Shown here one piece after another: positions 10,970 through 21,510 of a DNA stretch of 64,000 nt. Numbering within the stretch: the stretch's first letter is position 1; each line of letters begins with the position of its first letter. This DNA comes from Eriocheir sinensis (lineage: Eukaryota; Arthropoda; Malacostraca; Decapoda; Varunidae): NCBI RefSeq assembly GCF_024679095.1, contig NC_066522.1, positions 13,463,753-13,527,752 on the forward strand, given 5' to 3'. Position numbers and translations under genes: made by a program. The notes beneath the pieces are model-generated. The model was not told where the DNA came from. It made no database searches and saw only the letters and a program-made list of their open reading frames with translations.

Positions 10970-11310
10970 TCATACTCGAACGATCTATGTTTTTTTCATA
11001 TTCATTGACTGATAGCTCATTTCAGGTATATTAAAAGACATCTGGCTCTGCAAGTGCTAATAAAGGGTATTTTAATGATTTACTGCATGTAAATAATGAT
11101 TAATAATCGAAATACCATGAAACGGTAAAAAAATAAGTGTTGAATGCAATGTTAGTCAATTTCGAATATTAGGCTACCCATGTTCTTCTTCTTTGGGTTT
11201 ATTTACATGCGCCTTATGTATATAGACACTTGCAGTGCCAGATATCACTTTATGTACCTAAATGAAATAAAATATGGGTATCTGAAAGGCTATGAATCGT
11301 TCGAGTATGA
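10970..11310. mobile_element. Short element with 15-bp terminal inverted repeats
   Basis: TCATACTCGAACGAT at 10970-10984 recurs exactly as reverse complement at 11296-11310, bounding 341 bp of AT-rich non-coding DNA. No target duplication is evident. It is a MITE candidate directly next to the (TA)n array at 11317. Confidence 0.5.
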
Positions 11311-11312
11311 TT

Positions 11313-11414
<102 letters not shown>

Positions 11415-11791
11415 TCTTTTAGGGTAAGTAAGAAGGGGCCTAAGATGGCAATACCAAGTGGGAGCTGCTGCAGGGTAAGGCAAGTGCTAGGTCTAAATGT
11501 GTACTATGCAAACAGTAGAAGTATTAGGAATAAGATAGATTTATTGAGGGGAAAGGCGTGCGTAGAGAAATTTGATATGATAGCGATCACAGAGTCATGG
11601 ATAAACACTGCAGACAGACACTTTCTCCCAGAATTAGAGATTGAAGGGTATAAGTTATTCTACCAAGATCGAATAGGTAGGAAGAGGGGTGGGGTCGCAC
11701 TCTTCGTCAGGGACAATCTTAAGTGTGTCATTAACAACTCAATCAAGGATAATAGCAATACAGAATTCCTCTGGGTAGAAACAATAGGTAG
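11415..11791 (+). pseudogene. Non-LTR retrotransposon, endonuclease N-terminal part
   Basis: The frame opens near an ATG at 11444 and shows the start of an exonuclease/endonuclease/phosphatase (APE-type) domain: NVYYANSRSIRNKID, then FDMIAITESWI (metal-binding Glu), then GRKRGGVALFVRDN. It is cut at 11791 by the BEL/Pao element and resumes at 18593. Removing the insert and one copy of the 5-bp target duplication restores the reading frame across the gap. The first codons after the (TA)n array give no clear ORF1, so the 5' end may be truncated. Confidence 0.9.
11787..11791. repeat. Target-site duplication GGTAG, left copy
   Basis: GGTAG precedes the left LTR and is repeated right after the right LTR at 18593-18597. 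Five base pairs is within the 4-6 bp usual for integrases of LTR elements. Confidence 0.9.
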
Positions 11792-12373
11792 TTTTACCGC
11801 CAGTACAGACAGGACGGTAAGAAGGGCAATAAGAGACCCCTGGTGATGATGCGAGTCTATATTTTCTCGATCAAACCTGTCGAGCAAAGTTGAACACATC
11901 AGAATACGTATCTTTCCGTTTCCGTTATTCTTGATCATATATGGGCATGCAATTACTGGACTAAGGTGTATACATTATGGATCTGGCATGGAGAGAACAC
12001 ACTGTCGTCCTACTTACACGTTCAGGGTCTGTTTGAAGCTTCTCGTCACTTTACGTTACTGTAGGGAGGGCGGAGATACCATCACACACGTCCAGCCAGG
12101 ACACCGTTCCTTAACTATCTGCCCCTCGACTATCCTCCCTGTAGCGCCTCCGCTGTAGGTCATGTAGATCATGACCCCAACCATACCAGGGCACTTCTTG
12201 TGGCGTTCCTTGTCCTATCGGGAGGCCCTGCTGACTGGTCATAACACTTCGGAGAGATTTATTACCCGTGTGAGTCGCCTCCCTTACTCCTTCTCCCTTT
12301 TCTCTATCTTCCATTTCCTTCCTTTCTTTCTTAACCTTCACTTACGTATGGGCTTCGCTAGCGGGCAGTAAAA
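11792..12373 (-). repeat. LTR, 3' copy in element orientation
   Basis: 582 bp, matching 18011-18592 base for base as far as I can compare by eye. The termini are TTTTAC...GTAAAA, a short inverted repeat (TTTTACCGCC against TTTTACTGCC), instead of the usual TG...CA. Open frames inside it, at 11931, 12111 and 12171, appear identically in the other LTR and are not genes. Confidence 0.95.
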
Positions 12374-12384
12374 CTCCCCCCTTT
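12374..12384 (-). promoter_or_regulatory. Polypurine tract of the BEL/Pao element
   Basis: Read on the minus strand, AAAGGGGGGAG abuts the 3' LTR directly. This is where plus-strand DNA synthesis is primed in LTR elements, and it fixes both the orientation and the LTR edge. Confidence 0.85.
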
Positions 12385-12543
12385 GGGCGGGCACGCACGC
12401 CCAACCAAACCAAATCAGAAACCAGCAAAGACAAAAAGGCGCGCCAGTAAAGGGCAGTAACAGGACAGTGTGCTCGCACCATGGGCCGGAACAGAAAACC
12501 TAGAAACTACGAACAAAACACAAGCGGGAAGACACCAAGAGAA

Positions 12544-13383
12544 CTAGTTCCTATCCAGACCTTCTAGGAAACAGAGTTTAGTTACTGGCCTCACTAGCAC
12601 ATTCCGTGCTGTTCTTACTTTAACCTGCCGAACAATGCCGTCAGTCCCAGGCTTCACGTGCACTATTCTGCCCAGTTTCCACTGATTTCGAGGGACCCCT
12701 TCACTGGCCACAATGACCAGGTCCCCTCTCTTGAAGTTCCTGCGCTCCTTAATAGGACCCGACCTCAGGCGTAGGCGCGGTAAGTATTCCTTTAACCAAC
12801 GCTTCCAAAACTGATCCGCGAGGTACTGTACATGTTTCCACCTCTTGCGGAACTGCTCTTCGGTCAATGCGCCTCCCAGCGGTGGGCTGCAGTGCGTCCC
12901 AGCGCGCAGGATGTGGTTTGGGGTCAGCGCTTCCAGATCACAAGGATCCTCCGATGCTGGTGTGAGGGGGCGGCTGTTGATCACGGCCTCAGCTTCACAG
13001 AAGAAGGTATGGAGTCGTTCATCATCTAGGACTTGCGAACCCACGATGGCACGAAGGACCTTACGAACAGTTCTGATTTGCCGCTCCCATATTCCTCCCA
13101 TATGAGACGCCTGAGGGGGATGGAAGGTCCACTCAATATGCCTCGTAAGGAGTGTGGCGCGCACATGATCATCTTCACTCCAAGTCTGTGCAACGGCTCT
13201 AAGTTCCCTTTCAGCGGCGGTCATGTTTGTCCCATTGTCAGATCGAAGACGCGTTGGTACTCCCCGTCGCGCAGAGAACCTGGTCAAGGCGTTAAGGAAA
13301 GCATCTGCGTCCATTGACATCAAGACTTCTAAGTGAACTGCCCTTGTTGCCAGACAAGTGAAGATACATCCCCAGCGCTTCAA
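12544..13383 (-). pseudogene. BEL/Pao pol, integrase core and C-terminal domain (frameshifted)
   Basis: The frame of about 279 codons carries the remainder of a retroviral-type integrase. RSDNGTN holds the second catalytic Asp and GGIWERQIRTVRKVL the catalytic Glu. A C-terminal domain typical of Pao elements follows (FKRGDLVIVASE, WKLGRIVHV). The first catalytic Asp (GVDCFGPF) lies in the preceding frame, so the domain is split by a one- or two-base loss near 13380. There is no in-frame ATG at the junction: the frame opens on a TTG, which confirms it is a broken continuation of pol. It stops at 12544, leaving about 160 bp to the purine tract. Confidence 0.92.
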
Positions 13384-15385
13384 TGGCGCGGCCTCGGCCT
13401 TGTTTAACTAAGAACGGTCCAAAACAGTCTACACCCGTGGAGGAGAATGGAGCCGCTCCTGGTGTTACTCGCTCCTCTGGCAAGGGAGCTTGCCTCTGGT
13501 GAGGGGTCTTCCAGTTGTTCCGTCGACACACGAAGCAGCGCCGCAATATTGTATCAACCTTTCGTCTGATCTGTGGCACCCAGTAGTTTTGCCGCACTAA
13601 TGCCACGGTGTGTTCCCGTCCCGAATGGCCAGCCACCGTTTGATGTACCTCTCGTATGATGAGTTCCGTCACTGGATGCTCTCGAGGTAACAGGATGGGA
13701 TCGTCCTGAGTCTTGAGGTGACCACTGGATAGGCGGCCCCCTACTCTCAGCAGGCCTTCTTTATCAAGCCAGGGTTCTAGAGTGTATATCGTGCTCTTTC
13801 GTGTAATGGGCGCACCGTGTTGCAGGGTCTCAAGTTCAGCGGCATAGTGCTCCTGTTGCACCTTCCGAAGGATGGCAGTCTTTGCCTGGCGTAGCTGGGG
13901 AACCGTGAGTGGTGACGGTGAAGGTCGATCATCAGGTTTTCTTTGTAACCATTCAATGAACTTCTTAATCCATGCAACGCCCTTTTGCAGGCGATACCAA
14001 GAAGAATAGTGTGTCCACAACAATCCCAGATCTTTACCTTCTGTTGGAACGTCCGACCTGTGAGTGCCCGTGGCAGTTGAGCAGCTTATGACTTCCGGGT
14101 CAGACACCAGGTCGGCAGGTAACAGAGGCCAGTCAGGCCATTGGCTTTCTTCCAACCACAGAAACGGTGGCCCCGTTAACCATCTGCTCTGTTGAGTCAT
14201 CTCTGATGCCGACAGACCTCTTGTGGCATCATCAGCCGGGTTCAGCGCCGTCGGCACATGTCGCCATTGACTCGGATCAGATGTATCCCTGATGATTGAC
14301 ACCCTATTGGCCACAAATGTGCGAAAGCGTCTCTCTGTATTTGCTATGTACTGGAGCACTAACATGCTGTCAGTCCAAAAGATCGATTTCTGAACCCGTG
14401 TATCAAGCTCCCTTTGTAGGTACTGGTCCATCTTAACGGCCAGAACTGCTGCACACAACTCCAACCTTGGTATGGTTTGTTGCTTCAAAGGGGCTAGCTT
14501 AGCCTTGCCACACACAAATGCACAATGGACACCGTTAGAGCCGGCAAATCGCAAATAGGAAACGATTCCATATGCCTTCTGGGACGCGTCACAAAAATGG
14601 TGAAGCTGTGCAGGATTTGTGGTTTCCGACATATCTCGCGTGTAGCAGCGAGAAATGCTCAGATGAGCGAGTTCCTTCAGTCCGCTCTTCCATAGGTCCC
14701 ATTCTCTCCTATTCCCTTCTGTCAGAGGCTCATCCCAATCCTTTTGTCTTCTGCACTCATCTTGGAATATCATCTTTGCTCGAATAGTATAGGGGCTCAC
14801 AATTCCCAGCGGATCGTAAACCGAGCTGACTACGCTTAGTAACCCACGCTTCGTTGCGAGTTTGCTTCCTGGGTTGGCGCTAATAGCCAGTTGGTCAGCT
14901 TGTAGGTCCCATCGAACTCCTAAGGCCCTCTCTGTCGGCAGTGTCTTGTGACTGAAGTCGATCTCCTTCACTTCTGCATGCCTTTCTTGTACTGGTATTG
15001 AGGCGAGCACTTCCTTGTCATTGCTCATCCATTTGGTGAGTCTGAATCCTTTCGCTGCGAGCACCACTCGCAGATGCCGTGACAGAGTGGAAGCTTCGTG
15101 GGCAGTATTCACAGACAGTAACAGATCATCCACGTAGAAATTCTCCTTTGCATGCTTGTGTACCTCCGGATATTCTCGCTGCTTATCCATCAAGGCTCTT
15201 TGCAAGGCGTAAGCTGCGCATGAAGGGCTCCACACGCCACCAAAAGGGTGAACTGTCATCCTGTATACGCATGGCCTCCGAGATAAGTCTCCTTCAGTCC
15301 ACCAGAGAAACCGCAACGCGTCCCGGTGTTGAGGTGTAACCTTGATCTGGTGGAACATCGCCTCAATATCCGCCATTATTGCCAC
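13292..15385 (-). pseudogene. BEL/Pao pol: RT palm, RNase H, integrase N-terminus
   Basis: 697 codons. RT begins abruptly in the palm at the first catalytic block (MADIEAMFHQIKV) and carries FYVDDLLLSV near residue 83. The Pao-specific linker follows (AKMIFQDECRRQKDWDEPL). RNase H shows HFCDASQKAYG, PRLELCAAVLAVK and FWTDSMLVLQYI (D-E-D). The integrase zinc domain has HQTVAGHSG and CFVCRRNN (HHCC), then GVDCFGPF, the first DDE Asp. The last ~25 codons are out of frame after a shift near 13380. The aspartic protease and RT fingers expected upstream are absent. The frame between the two lesions has no stops. Confidence 0.95.
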
Positions 15386-16452
15386 TTGTCATTTTGGTTT
15401 CTCCTGCCGGGTGGCCATCCTGCTGTTGATGCAAAGCCCATGGCCCTCCTTTTCACCGTGGCATCCTTGCTGTCCTCCTCGGCCTTTCGCTTTGCGGTAC
15501 TTCCCTGGCCACCGCCTTCGGCCTTATTGTCAGCGTTTTGTGTCCCTTTCTTCTCGCCATCTCCCTGTGTCTTGCTGAAAACCTGCTGCAGTTTTCGACT
15601 GTATATCATCAATAGGCCACGAAACCACTTGATTCCAGGTCTCGAATCCCTTTTAGTTTTATATTTGAGTAATTGGTCCTCATAACGCTCCCGTAGCTTA
15701 CCAGTAAGTCGATTCGCCAAGTTCGAAAGGATACCAAAGTTGTCCAGATCAGCCTGCCTGCCAGCCAGTTGCAGGGCAATGAATGTATTCCACAATTTAT
15801 TGATAAACTGATCGAGTCCCCTTTTATCGGTGTCTTGTATCTGTGGCCCGTGCTGAAGCTCGTGGATGGCTTCATCCATATGATCCTGCGTGCTTCCTAA
15901 TCTCTCCTGGAGCATTTCCATGGCCTCTTTATAGCCTTCCTCGGGATCTAATTGAGTGTACATGACCAAGGCGTCCTTCATTTCTTCGCCTGTGCATGCC
16001 GCTATGAGCATTTCTAACTTCGCTTTTGGACGAACAGGGTGGCCTTCCAAGTAACCAGTGAAACGCCGCATGAATAGGGCGAATTCTTCCCTGGACTCGC
16101 CCGAGAACGTGGGCATGGCCGGCTTGGGCCTCTCAATAGTGGCAATGATTCGCTCCATGCCCTTCTCCCACTTATTGGCGAAATCGTCAGCCGACAGTGG
16201 TTCCTTGGGCTCTGTAGCTGAAGGGAATCTTTCTTCCGAGTCAGGCTGTTGTTTCCTTACACTCCTTACACTCAGAGTGGGCGAGGCATTCCTGCCAGAG
16301 GCCGTCTTGCTTATGATTTGTCCTTGACCTTTATTCCTTTCGAGAGCGTCACTCGTGCTTACTGTTGAACCATCGTCAGAATGCGATGCCTTGACACAAA
16401 GCTGTCGCTCCTGGTTCAGCGGCTCCACCGGGCGCTCTTGTGTTATGTCCAT
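15376..16452 (-). pseudogene. BEL/Pao gag, main domain
   Basis: 358 codons. The Pao-type gag domain (DUF1759-like) is seen from about residue 110: MPTFSGESREEFALFMRRF, LEMLIAACTGEE, EAMEMLQERLGS and LWNTFIALQLAGRQADLDN. A lysine-rich tail follows (FSKTQGDGEKKGTQ). It stops 10 bp inside the start of the pol frame. Zinc knuckles (CCHC) that normally follow in gag are absent, consistent with a deletion that begins here and removes protease and RT fingers. Its start overlaps the upstream gag frame (16376-16816) by 77 bp, best explained by a frameshift near 16450. Confidence 0.9.
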
Positions 16453-16816
16453 GTCTCTCTCCTCGTTGTCCCCTTCTCTCGGAACCTTCTTGTGTCTTCA
16501 CTTGGAGCATGGCTTGTGCTATTCCCCTTTCGATCTGCTCCGTGAGACGCGCCGCGAGGCGCTCCTCTAGACCACAGATAGCTTCAGAAAGCCTCGAAAA
16601 TTGAAGTTCCTTCCCTCCAGTCTGGTTGTTCAACTCATCAAAGTCGTCATCGTATTTGTCCAGCTCACTTTCATCATCGCTCTGCACCTGCTCTTGAAGT
16701 TGTAGAGCCAAGGCGCCATCACCATTGTTAGTTTCTACCTTCTCTGGCGAGCTCTTCGAGGGTTCTTCTCCGTGTGTCTGCATTGTTTCCTGGGAGTCTT
16801 CTTCGGGATTCTCCAT
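16376..16816 (-). pseudogene. BEL/Pao gag, N-terminal part
   Basis: Frame from an ATG at 16816 (MENPEEDSQETMQTHGEEP). It is acidic, with a probable coiled coil near residues 75-105 (LSEAICGLEERLAARLTEQIE). It leaves the gag frame around the GAGAGAGACAT stretch near 16450, where the next gag frame takes over. The final ~20 residues are out of frame. Composition is like the N-terminal region of other BEL gag proteins; no catalytic motif is expected. Confidence 0.8.
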
Positions 16817-16869
16817 TTTCCTTTCCCTTTCTGTGACCTCCCTTTCAGTCCTTTGGTTCTTTCTGTCGT

Positions 16870-17205
16870 CTCGGGTAAGTCTTCTCCGGGCTCTGTTGCC
16901 CTTTCTGTACCCTGTATCAGTTGCCCTTTCTTGCCCTTTCTATACAATATTTTCTGGGCTCTCCGGGCTCGGGAAAGGTCTCTCCGGGCCCTGTTGCCCT
17001 TTCTGTACCTTCCCGTTTATCGGTTGCGCTACTATTTTACCTTTCTGGGCCTTCCTGACCCCGGGAAGGCTTCTCCGGGCCCTTTCCCTTTCTGTTCCTT
17101 CCCTTGTATCTCTCGCGCAACCCTGCTCCTTTCTCTGGGCTTTCTATCTCAGGGAAGGCTTCTCTGGGCCCCTTTGCCCTTTCCGTTCCTTCCCTTGTAT
17201 CGTCT
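16870..17205. repeat. Imperfect tandem repeat in the BEL/Pao leader
   Basis: Four units of about 90-100 bp share CTTCTCCGGGC, CCCTTTC and TGTTCCTTCCC words (near 16879, 16979, 17068 and 17158). They lie upstream of gag in element orientation. Leader tandem repeats in LTR elements can hold packaging or promoter functions; here that is inference. Confidence 0.8.
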
Positions 17206-17359
17206 GTGCACTCTGTTCAATGTCCAAATTCAACCCAAATTCCCGAACGCCAGCCATAAACCTCTGTTTCATAAAAGGCCTTCACAATTCCTATGGATTT
17301 CTCGTCCTATGTGTTATGACCACTTTGGCGGGCGGTCACCTGTATTACCCGTGACTAGC

Positions 17360-17654
17360 GCTAAAGTCGTCAGTCTGGCACGATTTCCTGCGTGTCAGCT
17401 AACCCACCTACAACACAAGCTATGGCAGATTATACACTAGGCGCTCTCACGTGCACCGCTGGTATAGTTTCACAGTTTCACAGTTCAAAGTCCTCACTCT
17501 GATAAGTTTCTCTGACCAGCACTACAGTCTGCAGCATGGCACGACTTCCTGCGTGTCAGCTAACCCCACAACCTCACATACAACACATGCTATAACCGAT
17601 TATGCACTAAGCACTCTCACGTGCACCGCCGGTATCGTTTCACAGTTTCACAGT
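17360..17654. repeat. ~161-bp tandem duplication in the BEL/Pao leader
   Basis: Two units (about 17360-17487 and 17521-17654) share GGCACGATTTCCTGCGTGTC / GGCACGACTTCCTGCGTGTC, CTCTCACGTGCACCGC and TTTCACAGTTTCACAGT. They sit between the 5' LTR and the other leader repeat. Confidence 0.85.
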
Positions 17655-18010
17655 GCGCTGAGGTCAGTATGTCGTTGCTAAAAGGCGCCGCCAGGGCAAG
17701 CAACGCCTTCCGTGTCACTGTGTTATAACACGGCACAAAAGAACAGTCATACCTTGTGGGAGTAGCTAACTTGGGCCAAACAGCACGTGCCGATCCCGTA
17801 GAGTTTCGTCAATGGTCGTGTCGTCCTCGCGGAACGTCGAAGCTGCCTCGCGGCGCGCCGTCCTCGCTCGCTCCAACGTCAAGCCACTCGCAGCCGCTGA
17901 GAGCCTCGGCCGCTCGTCCTCGCCTCGACCAGCGCCGTCCCACGTCCACGGCTCCGCCCGCCGTTGGCCTCGTCGTCTCGTCGTATGGCGTGCTGCCCAA
18001 CGTGTTTGAT

Positions 18011-18592
18011 TTTTACCGCCAGTACAGACAGGACGGTAAGAAGGGCAATAAGAGACCCCTGGTGATGATGCGAGTCTATATTTTCTCGATCAAACCTGTC
18101 GAGCAAAGTTGAACACATCAGAATACGTATCTTTCCGTTTCCGTTATTCTTGATCATATATGGGCATGCAATTACTGGACTAAGGTGTATACATTATGGA
18201 TCTGGCATGGAGAGAACACACTGTCGTCCTACTTACACGTTCAGGGTCTGTTTGAAGCTTCTCGTCACTTTACGTTACTGTAGGGAGGGCGGAGATACCA
18301 TCACACACGTCCAGCCAGGACACCGTTCCTTAACTATCTGCCCCTCGACTATCCTCCCTGTAGCGCCTCCGCTGTAGGTCATGTAGATCATGACCCCAAC
18401 CATACCAGGGCACTTCTTGTGGCGTTCCTTGTCCTATCGGGAGGCCCTGCTGACTGGTCATAACACTTCGGAGAGATTTATTACCCGTGTGAGTCGCCTC
18501 CCTTACTCCTTCTCCCTTTTCTCTATCTTCCATTTCCTTCCTTTCTTTCTTAACCTTCACTTACGTATGGGCTTCGCTAGCGGGCAGTAAAA
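18011..18592 (-). repeat. LTR, 5' copy in element orientation
   Basis: Matches 11792-12373 throughout by eye. In element orientation the internal region starts at 18010. A TGG that could open a primer-binding site lies about 10 bp in (TTGGGCAGCACGCC on the minus strand). I cannot assign a tRNA. Confidence 0.95.
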
Positions 18593-18597
18593 GGTAG
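18593..18597. repeat. Target-site duplication GGTAG, right copy
   Basis: Pairs with 11787-11791. Confidence 0.9.
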
Positions 18598-19279
18598 GAA
18601 GGAGAAGCTTGTCATCGGAGTACTGTACAGACCGCCCAACCTTACCAGGGACAGTAGCCAACCCCTTTTACAAGAAATTAGTAGGGCGTCAAGATATATA
18701 AATGTGTGTGTAATTGGGGATTTCAATTATAGGAACATAGAGTGGGATACTTTATCCGGAGACCAAGAGGCACAGGATTTGTTAGATGTGATACAGGATA
18801 GTTTCCTTAAGCAGTTAATTAGAACACCAACGAGGGAAGAAAATATTTTGGATTTGTTGTTAACTAATAGAGAGGGTATAATAAGCAACATTGAGGTTGA
18901 GGATTCATTAGGTAACAGTGATCATAAGGAAATTAGATTTAATATTAAATGGGAGGATAGAGTCAGCAGTAACAACACATTAATACCTGACTTCAGGAAG
19001 GCAGACTACGAGGGGTTAAGAAAACAGCTGCAGAGGCTTAGGGGAGTGAGATCAGAAGTAGGTCAGGACCCAGAGCAGGGAGGGGCGTTAATCTCTGGTG
19101 AGGTCACTAGTCAGGTCAGTAGCTTGGAGGGTGAGTACAATAGTCTGGTCAGGGAAATTAAACTAGGACAGAAACAGTTTATACCTCACAGGAAAGCCAG
19201 GTCAACAGGTAATTACCCGCGATTGATGACAGACAGGCTAAAAACTGTAATAGGAAGGAAAAAGAGGACTATATGTTAG
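18593..19279 (+). pseudogene. Non-LTR element: endonuclease C-terminal part
   Basis: Continuation of the endonuclease interrupted at 11791. It has LVIGVLYRPPN, then VIGDFNYRNIEWD (catalytic Asp/Asn), LDLLLTNREG and GNSDHKEI (the SDH box with the catalytic His). All key blocks of an APE-type endonuclease are present when both halves are considered. After the domain there is a charged linker. The frame stops at 19279, and the match to the next frame implies a frameshift around 19250-19350. Confidence 0.92.
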
Positions 19280-19352
19280 AATTAAAAGGGGAGAAACTCA
19301 CCTAAGGGATAGTTGCAACGATTTAGCTAGAGCAGTAAAGAAGAACACACGT

Positions 19353-20036
19353 ATGGCAAAACGTAATTATGAGATTAGAATTGCCAGGGAAGCAAAGACC
19401 AATCCAAAGGGCTTCTTTCAGCTTTATAAGACCAAGGTTAGGGATAAGATAGGGCCGCTTAAATCAGGAGAATCACTGATTGATAGTGATGAGGAAATGA
19501 GCGAGGCGTTAAATAGATATTTCTTAACTGTATTTACCAAAGAAAGATTAGATGATATACCTCAGGGAGAACAGATCTACAGGGGAGAAGAGGTAGAAGA
19601 ATTAACCGACATCAACATAAGTAGGGAGCTCGTGATTAGACAGATAGATAGACTTAAAGTCACTAAGGCGCCAGGGCCAGATGAACTTTTCCCAAGGGTA
19701 ATAAAGGAATGTGAAACTGAAATAGGTGGGCAGTTAACAGAAGTATTTAGGTAGTCACTAAACACAGGGGTGGTGCCTGTTTCATGGAGGCAGGCACACG
19801 TTATTCCAATATTTAAGAAGGGAGACAAATCTTCTATGGAGAACTATGGGTCGATTAGTTTGACGTCAGTTATAGGTAAAATGATTGAGTCAATAATAGC
19901 TGATAGTATTAGGGACCATATTGACAGACATAATTTAATTCACGACTCACAGCATGGGTTTATTAAAGGAAAGTCGTGCCTCACTGATCTTTTATCCTTT
20001 TACAATAAAGTATACGAGGCAGCTGACAATGATTAG
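19353..20036 (+). pseudogene. Non-LTR element: RT fingers region
   Basis: Two collinear frames. The first ends with KAPGPDELFPRVIKE, the second runs VSWRQAHVIPIFKKGDK, then ISLTSVIGKMIE and HGFIKGKSCLTDLL. These are conserved RT blocks 0 to 2. A TAG at 19752-19754 separates them and another TAG at 20034-20036 ends the second, each replacing a sense codon. The copy cannot make full-length protein. Confidence 0.9.
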
Positions 20037-21150
20037 AGCTATGATGTGGTTTATCTTGATTTTAGTAAGGCCTTCAATAAGATATCTCACCAGAGACTTA
20101 AATAAAGTCGGGGCTCATGGGATAAGAGGGAAGGTATTTGATTGGATTAAGGCGTGGATTAGCGACAGGAAACAGAGGGTTACCATTAACGGTAAAAAAT
20201 CCGAATGGGGTAATGTTACCAGCGGAGTTCCCCAAGGTTCAGTTTTAGGCCTGCTTTTATTCATTATCTACATCAATGACATAGACAATGGGATAACTAG
20301 TGACATAGGTAAATTTGCAGATGACACCAAAATAGGACGCACTATTAGGACAGGGGAGGATGCTAGAGCACTGCAGGAGGATCTCAACAAACTGTCAGCT
20401 TGGTCAGAGAAATGGGAGATGAATTTTAACATCATCAAGTGTAGCGTACTTAGTGTAGGAACATGCAACCCATTACACGGGTATAGTTTAGACTCCACAG
20501 CGATAGGCAGGTCTGAGTGTGAAAGGGATTTGGGAGTGTTAGTGAACTCTGACCTAAAACTAAGGAAGCAATGTATTAGTGCGAGGAATAGGGCTAACAG
20601 GGTATTAGGCTTTATTAACAGGACGCTAACCAACAGGAGTGCAGAGGTCATCCTCAGACTCTATTTAGCGTTAGTTAGGCCACACTTAGATTATGCTGTC
20701 CAGTTATGGTGCCCACACTACAGAATGGACATCAACTTGCTAGAATCAGTTCAGAGGAGGATGACCAAGATGATTCAGGGGCTGAGGAACCTGAACCTCC
20801 CATATCAAAATAGGCTGAAACGTCTAAACTTACATTCACTAGAAAGAAGAAGAGTGCGGGGAGATCTGATAGAAGTATTCAAATGGGTCAAGGGTTACAA
20901 CAAAGGCGATATAAGTAAAGTACTGAGAATTAGCTAGCAGGATAGAACTTGCAGTAATGGATTTAAATTAGAAAAGTATAGATTTAGGAGAGATATAGGC
21001 AAGCATTGGTTTAGTAATAGGGTGGTGGGGAAATGGAATAGACTCAGCAATCACATAGTTAGTGCAGGGACGATAGCTTGTTTTAAGAGTAGACTGGATA
21101 GCTACGTGGAAGAGGGCGACAGGTGGCAGGGAGGTGTGGGTGCAGTAAGG
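20037..21150 (+). pseudogene. Non-LTR element: RT palm, thumb and C-terminus
   Basis: Shows VYLDFSKAF (first catalytic Asp), SGVPQGSVLGLLLFIIYIND, FADDTKI (catalytic Asp pair), then LGVLVNSDLKL, LVRPHLDYAVQLWCPH and the terminal block FKSRLDSYV near 21100. In-frame stops occur at about 20102 and 20935. Order and motifs fit the CR1/L2-like non-LTR group with one endonuclease-RT protein and no RNase H. The element ends at a (TA)n array. Confidence 0.92.
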
Positions 21151-21155
21151 TGGCA

Positions 21156-21156
<1 letters not shown>

Positions 21157-21243
<87 letters not shown>

Positions 21244-21279
21244 TTATTTATTTATTTATTTATTTATTATTTTTTTTTT
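21157..21279. repeat. (TA)n then (TTTA)n then T run
   Basis: Borders the 3' end of the endonuclease/RT element on the left and a minus-strand Jockey-like tail on the right. Confidence 0.97.
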
Positions 21280-21280
21280 C

Positions 21281-21410
21281 AACAAAGGCAGCTCAAGGGC
21301 ACCAAAAAAAAAAAATAATAATAACAATAAAAAGCCCGCTAATCGCTGCTCCCATAAAAGAATCAGAAGAGGTGGCCAAAAGCAAGGTCAGATTCGGGAG
21401 GAGAGGTGTC

Positions 21411-21414
<4 letters not shown>
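21281..21414 (-). mobile_element. Truncated 3' tail of the Jockey-like family
   Basis: The reverse complement matches 25917-26072 (TATCAGGACACCTCTCCTCC, GGCCACCTCTT, AGCGGGCTTTTT, GCCCTTGAGCTGCC, then A/T-rich tail). It is a strongly 5'-truncated insertion of the same family, set between two (TA)n arrays. Confidence 0.88.

Positions 21415-21506
<92 letters not shown>
21415..21506. repeat. (TA)n array with one TAAATAAA interruption
   Basis: Separates the Jockey-like tail from the SINE. Confidence 0.97.
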
Positions 21507-21508
<2 letters not shown>

Positions 21509-21510
21509 TT

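Larger units (their letters stand above)
11792..18592 (-). mobile_element. BEL/Pao LTR retrotransposon, internally deleted
   Basis: This 6801-bp element reads on the minus strand. It has two 582-bp LTRs, a target duplication, a purine tract by the 3' LTR, a long repeat-bearing leader, gag, and a pol containing the second half of RT, RNase H and integrase. The Pao-type gag domain, the YVDD RT box and the zinc-binding plus DDE integrase identify the BEL/Pao lineage. Protease and the RT fingers are missing: gag runs directly into the RT palm at about 15385. Frameshifts also lie near 13380 (integrase) and 16400 (gag). The LTRs look identical by eye, so insertion is recent despite the defects; the copy probably moved using proteins from intact relatives. 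It sits inside an older, stop-ridden non-LTR element. Confidence 0.95.

Noticed and set aside
11931..12371. Open frames at 11931, 12111 and 12171 (and the same at 18150, 18330, 18390)
   Set aside because: Identical pairs because they lie in the two LTRs; no known protein and no reason for coding.
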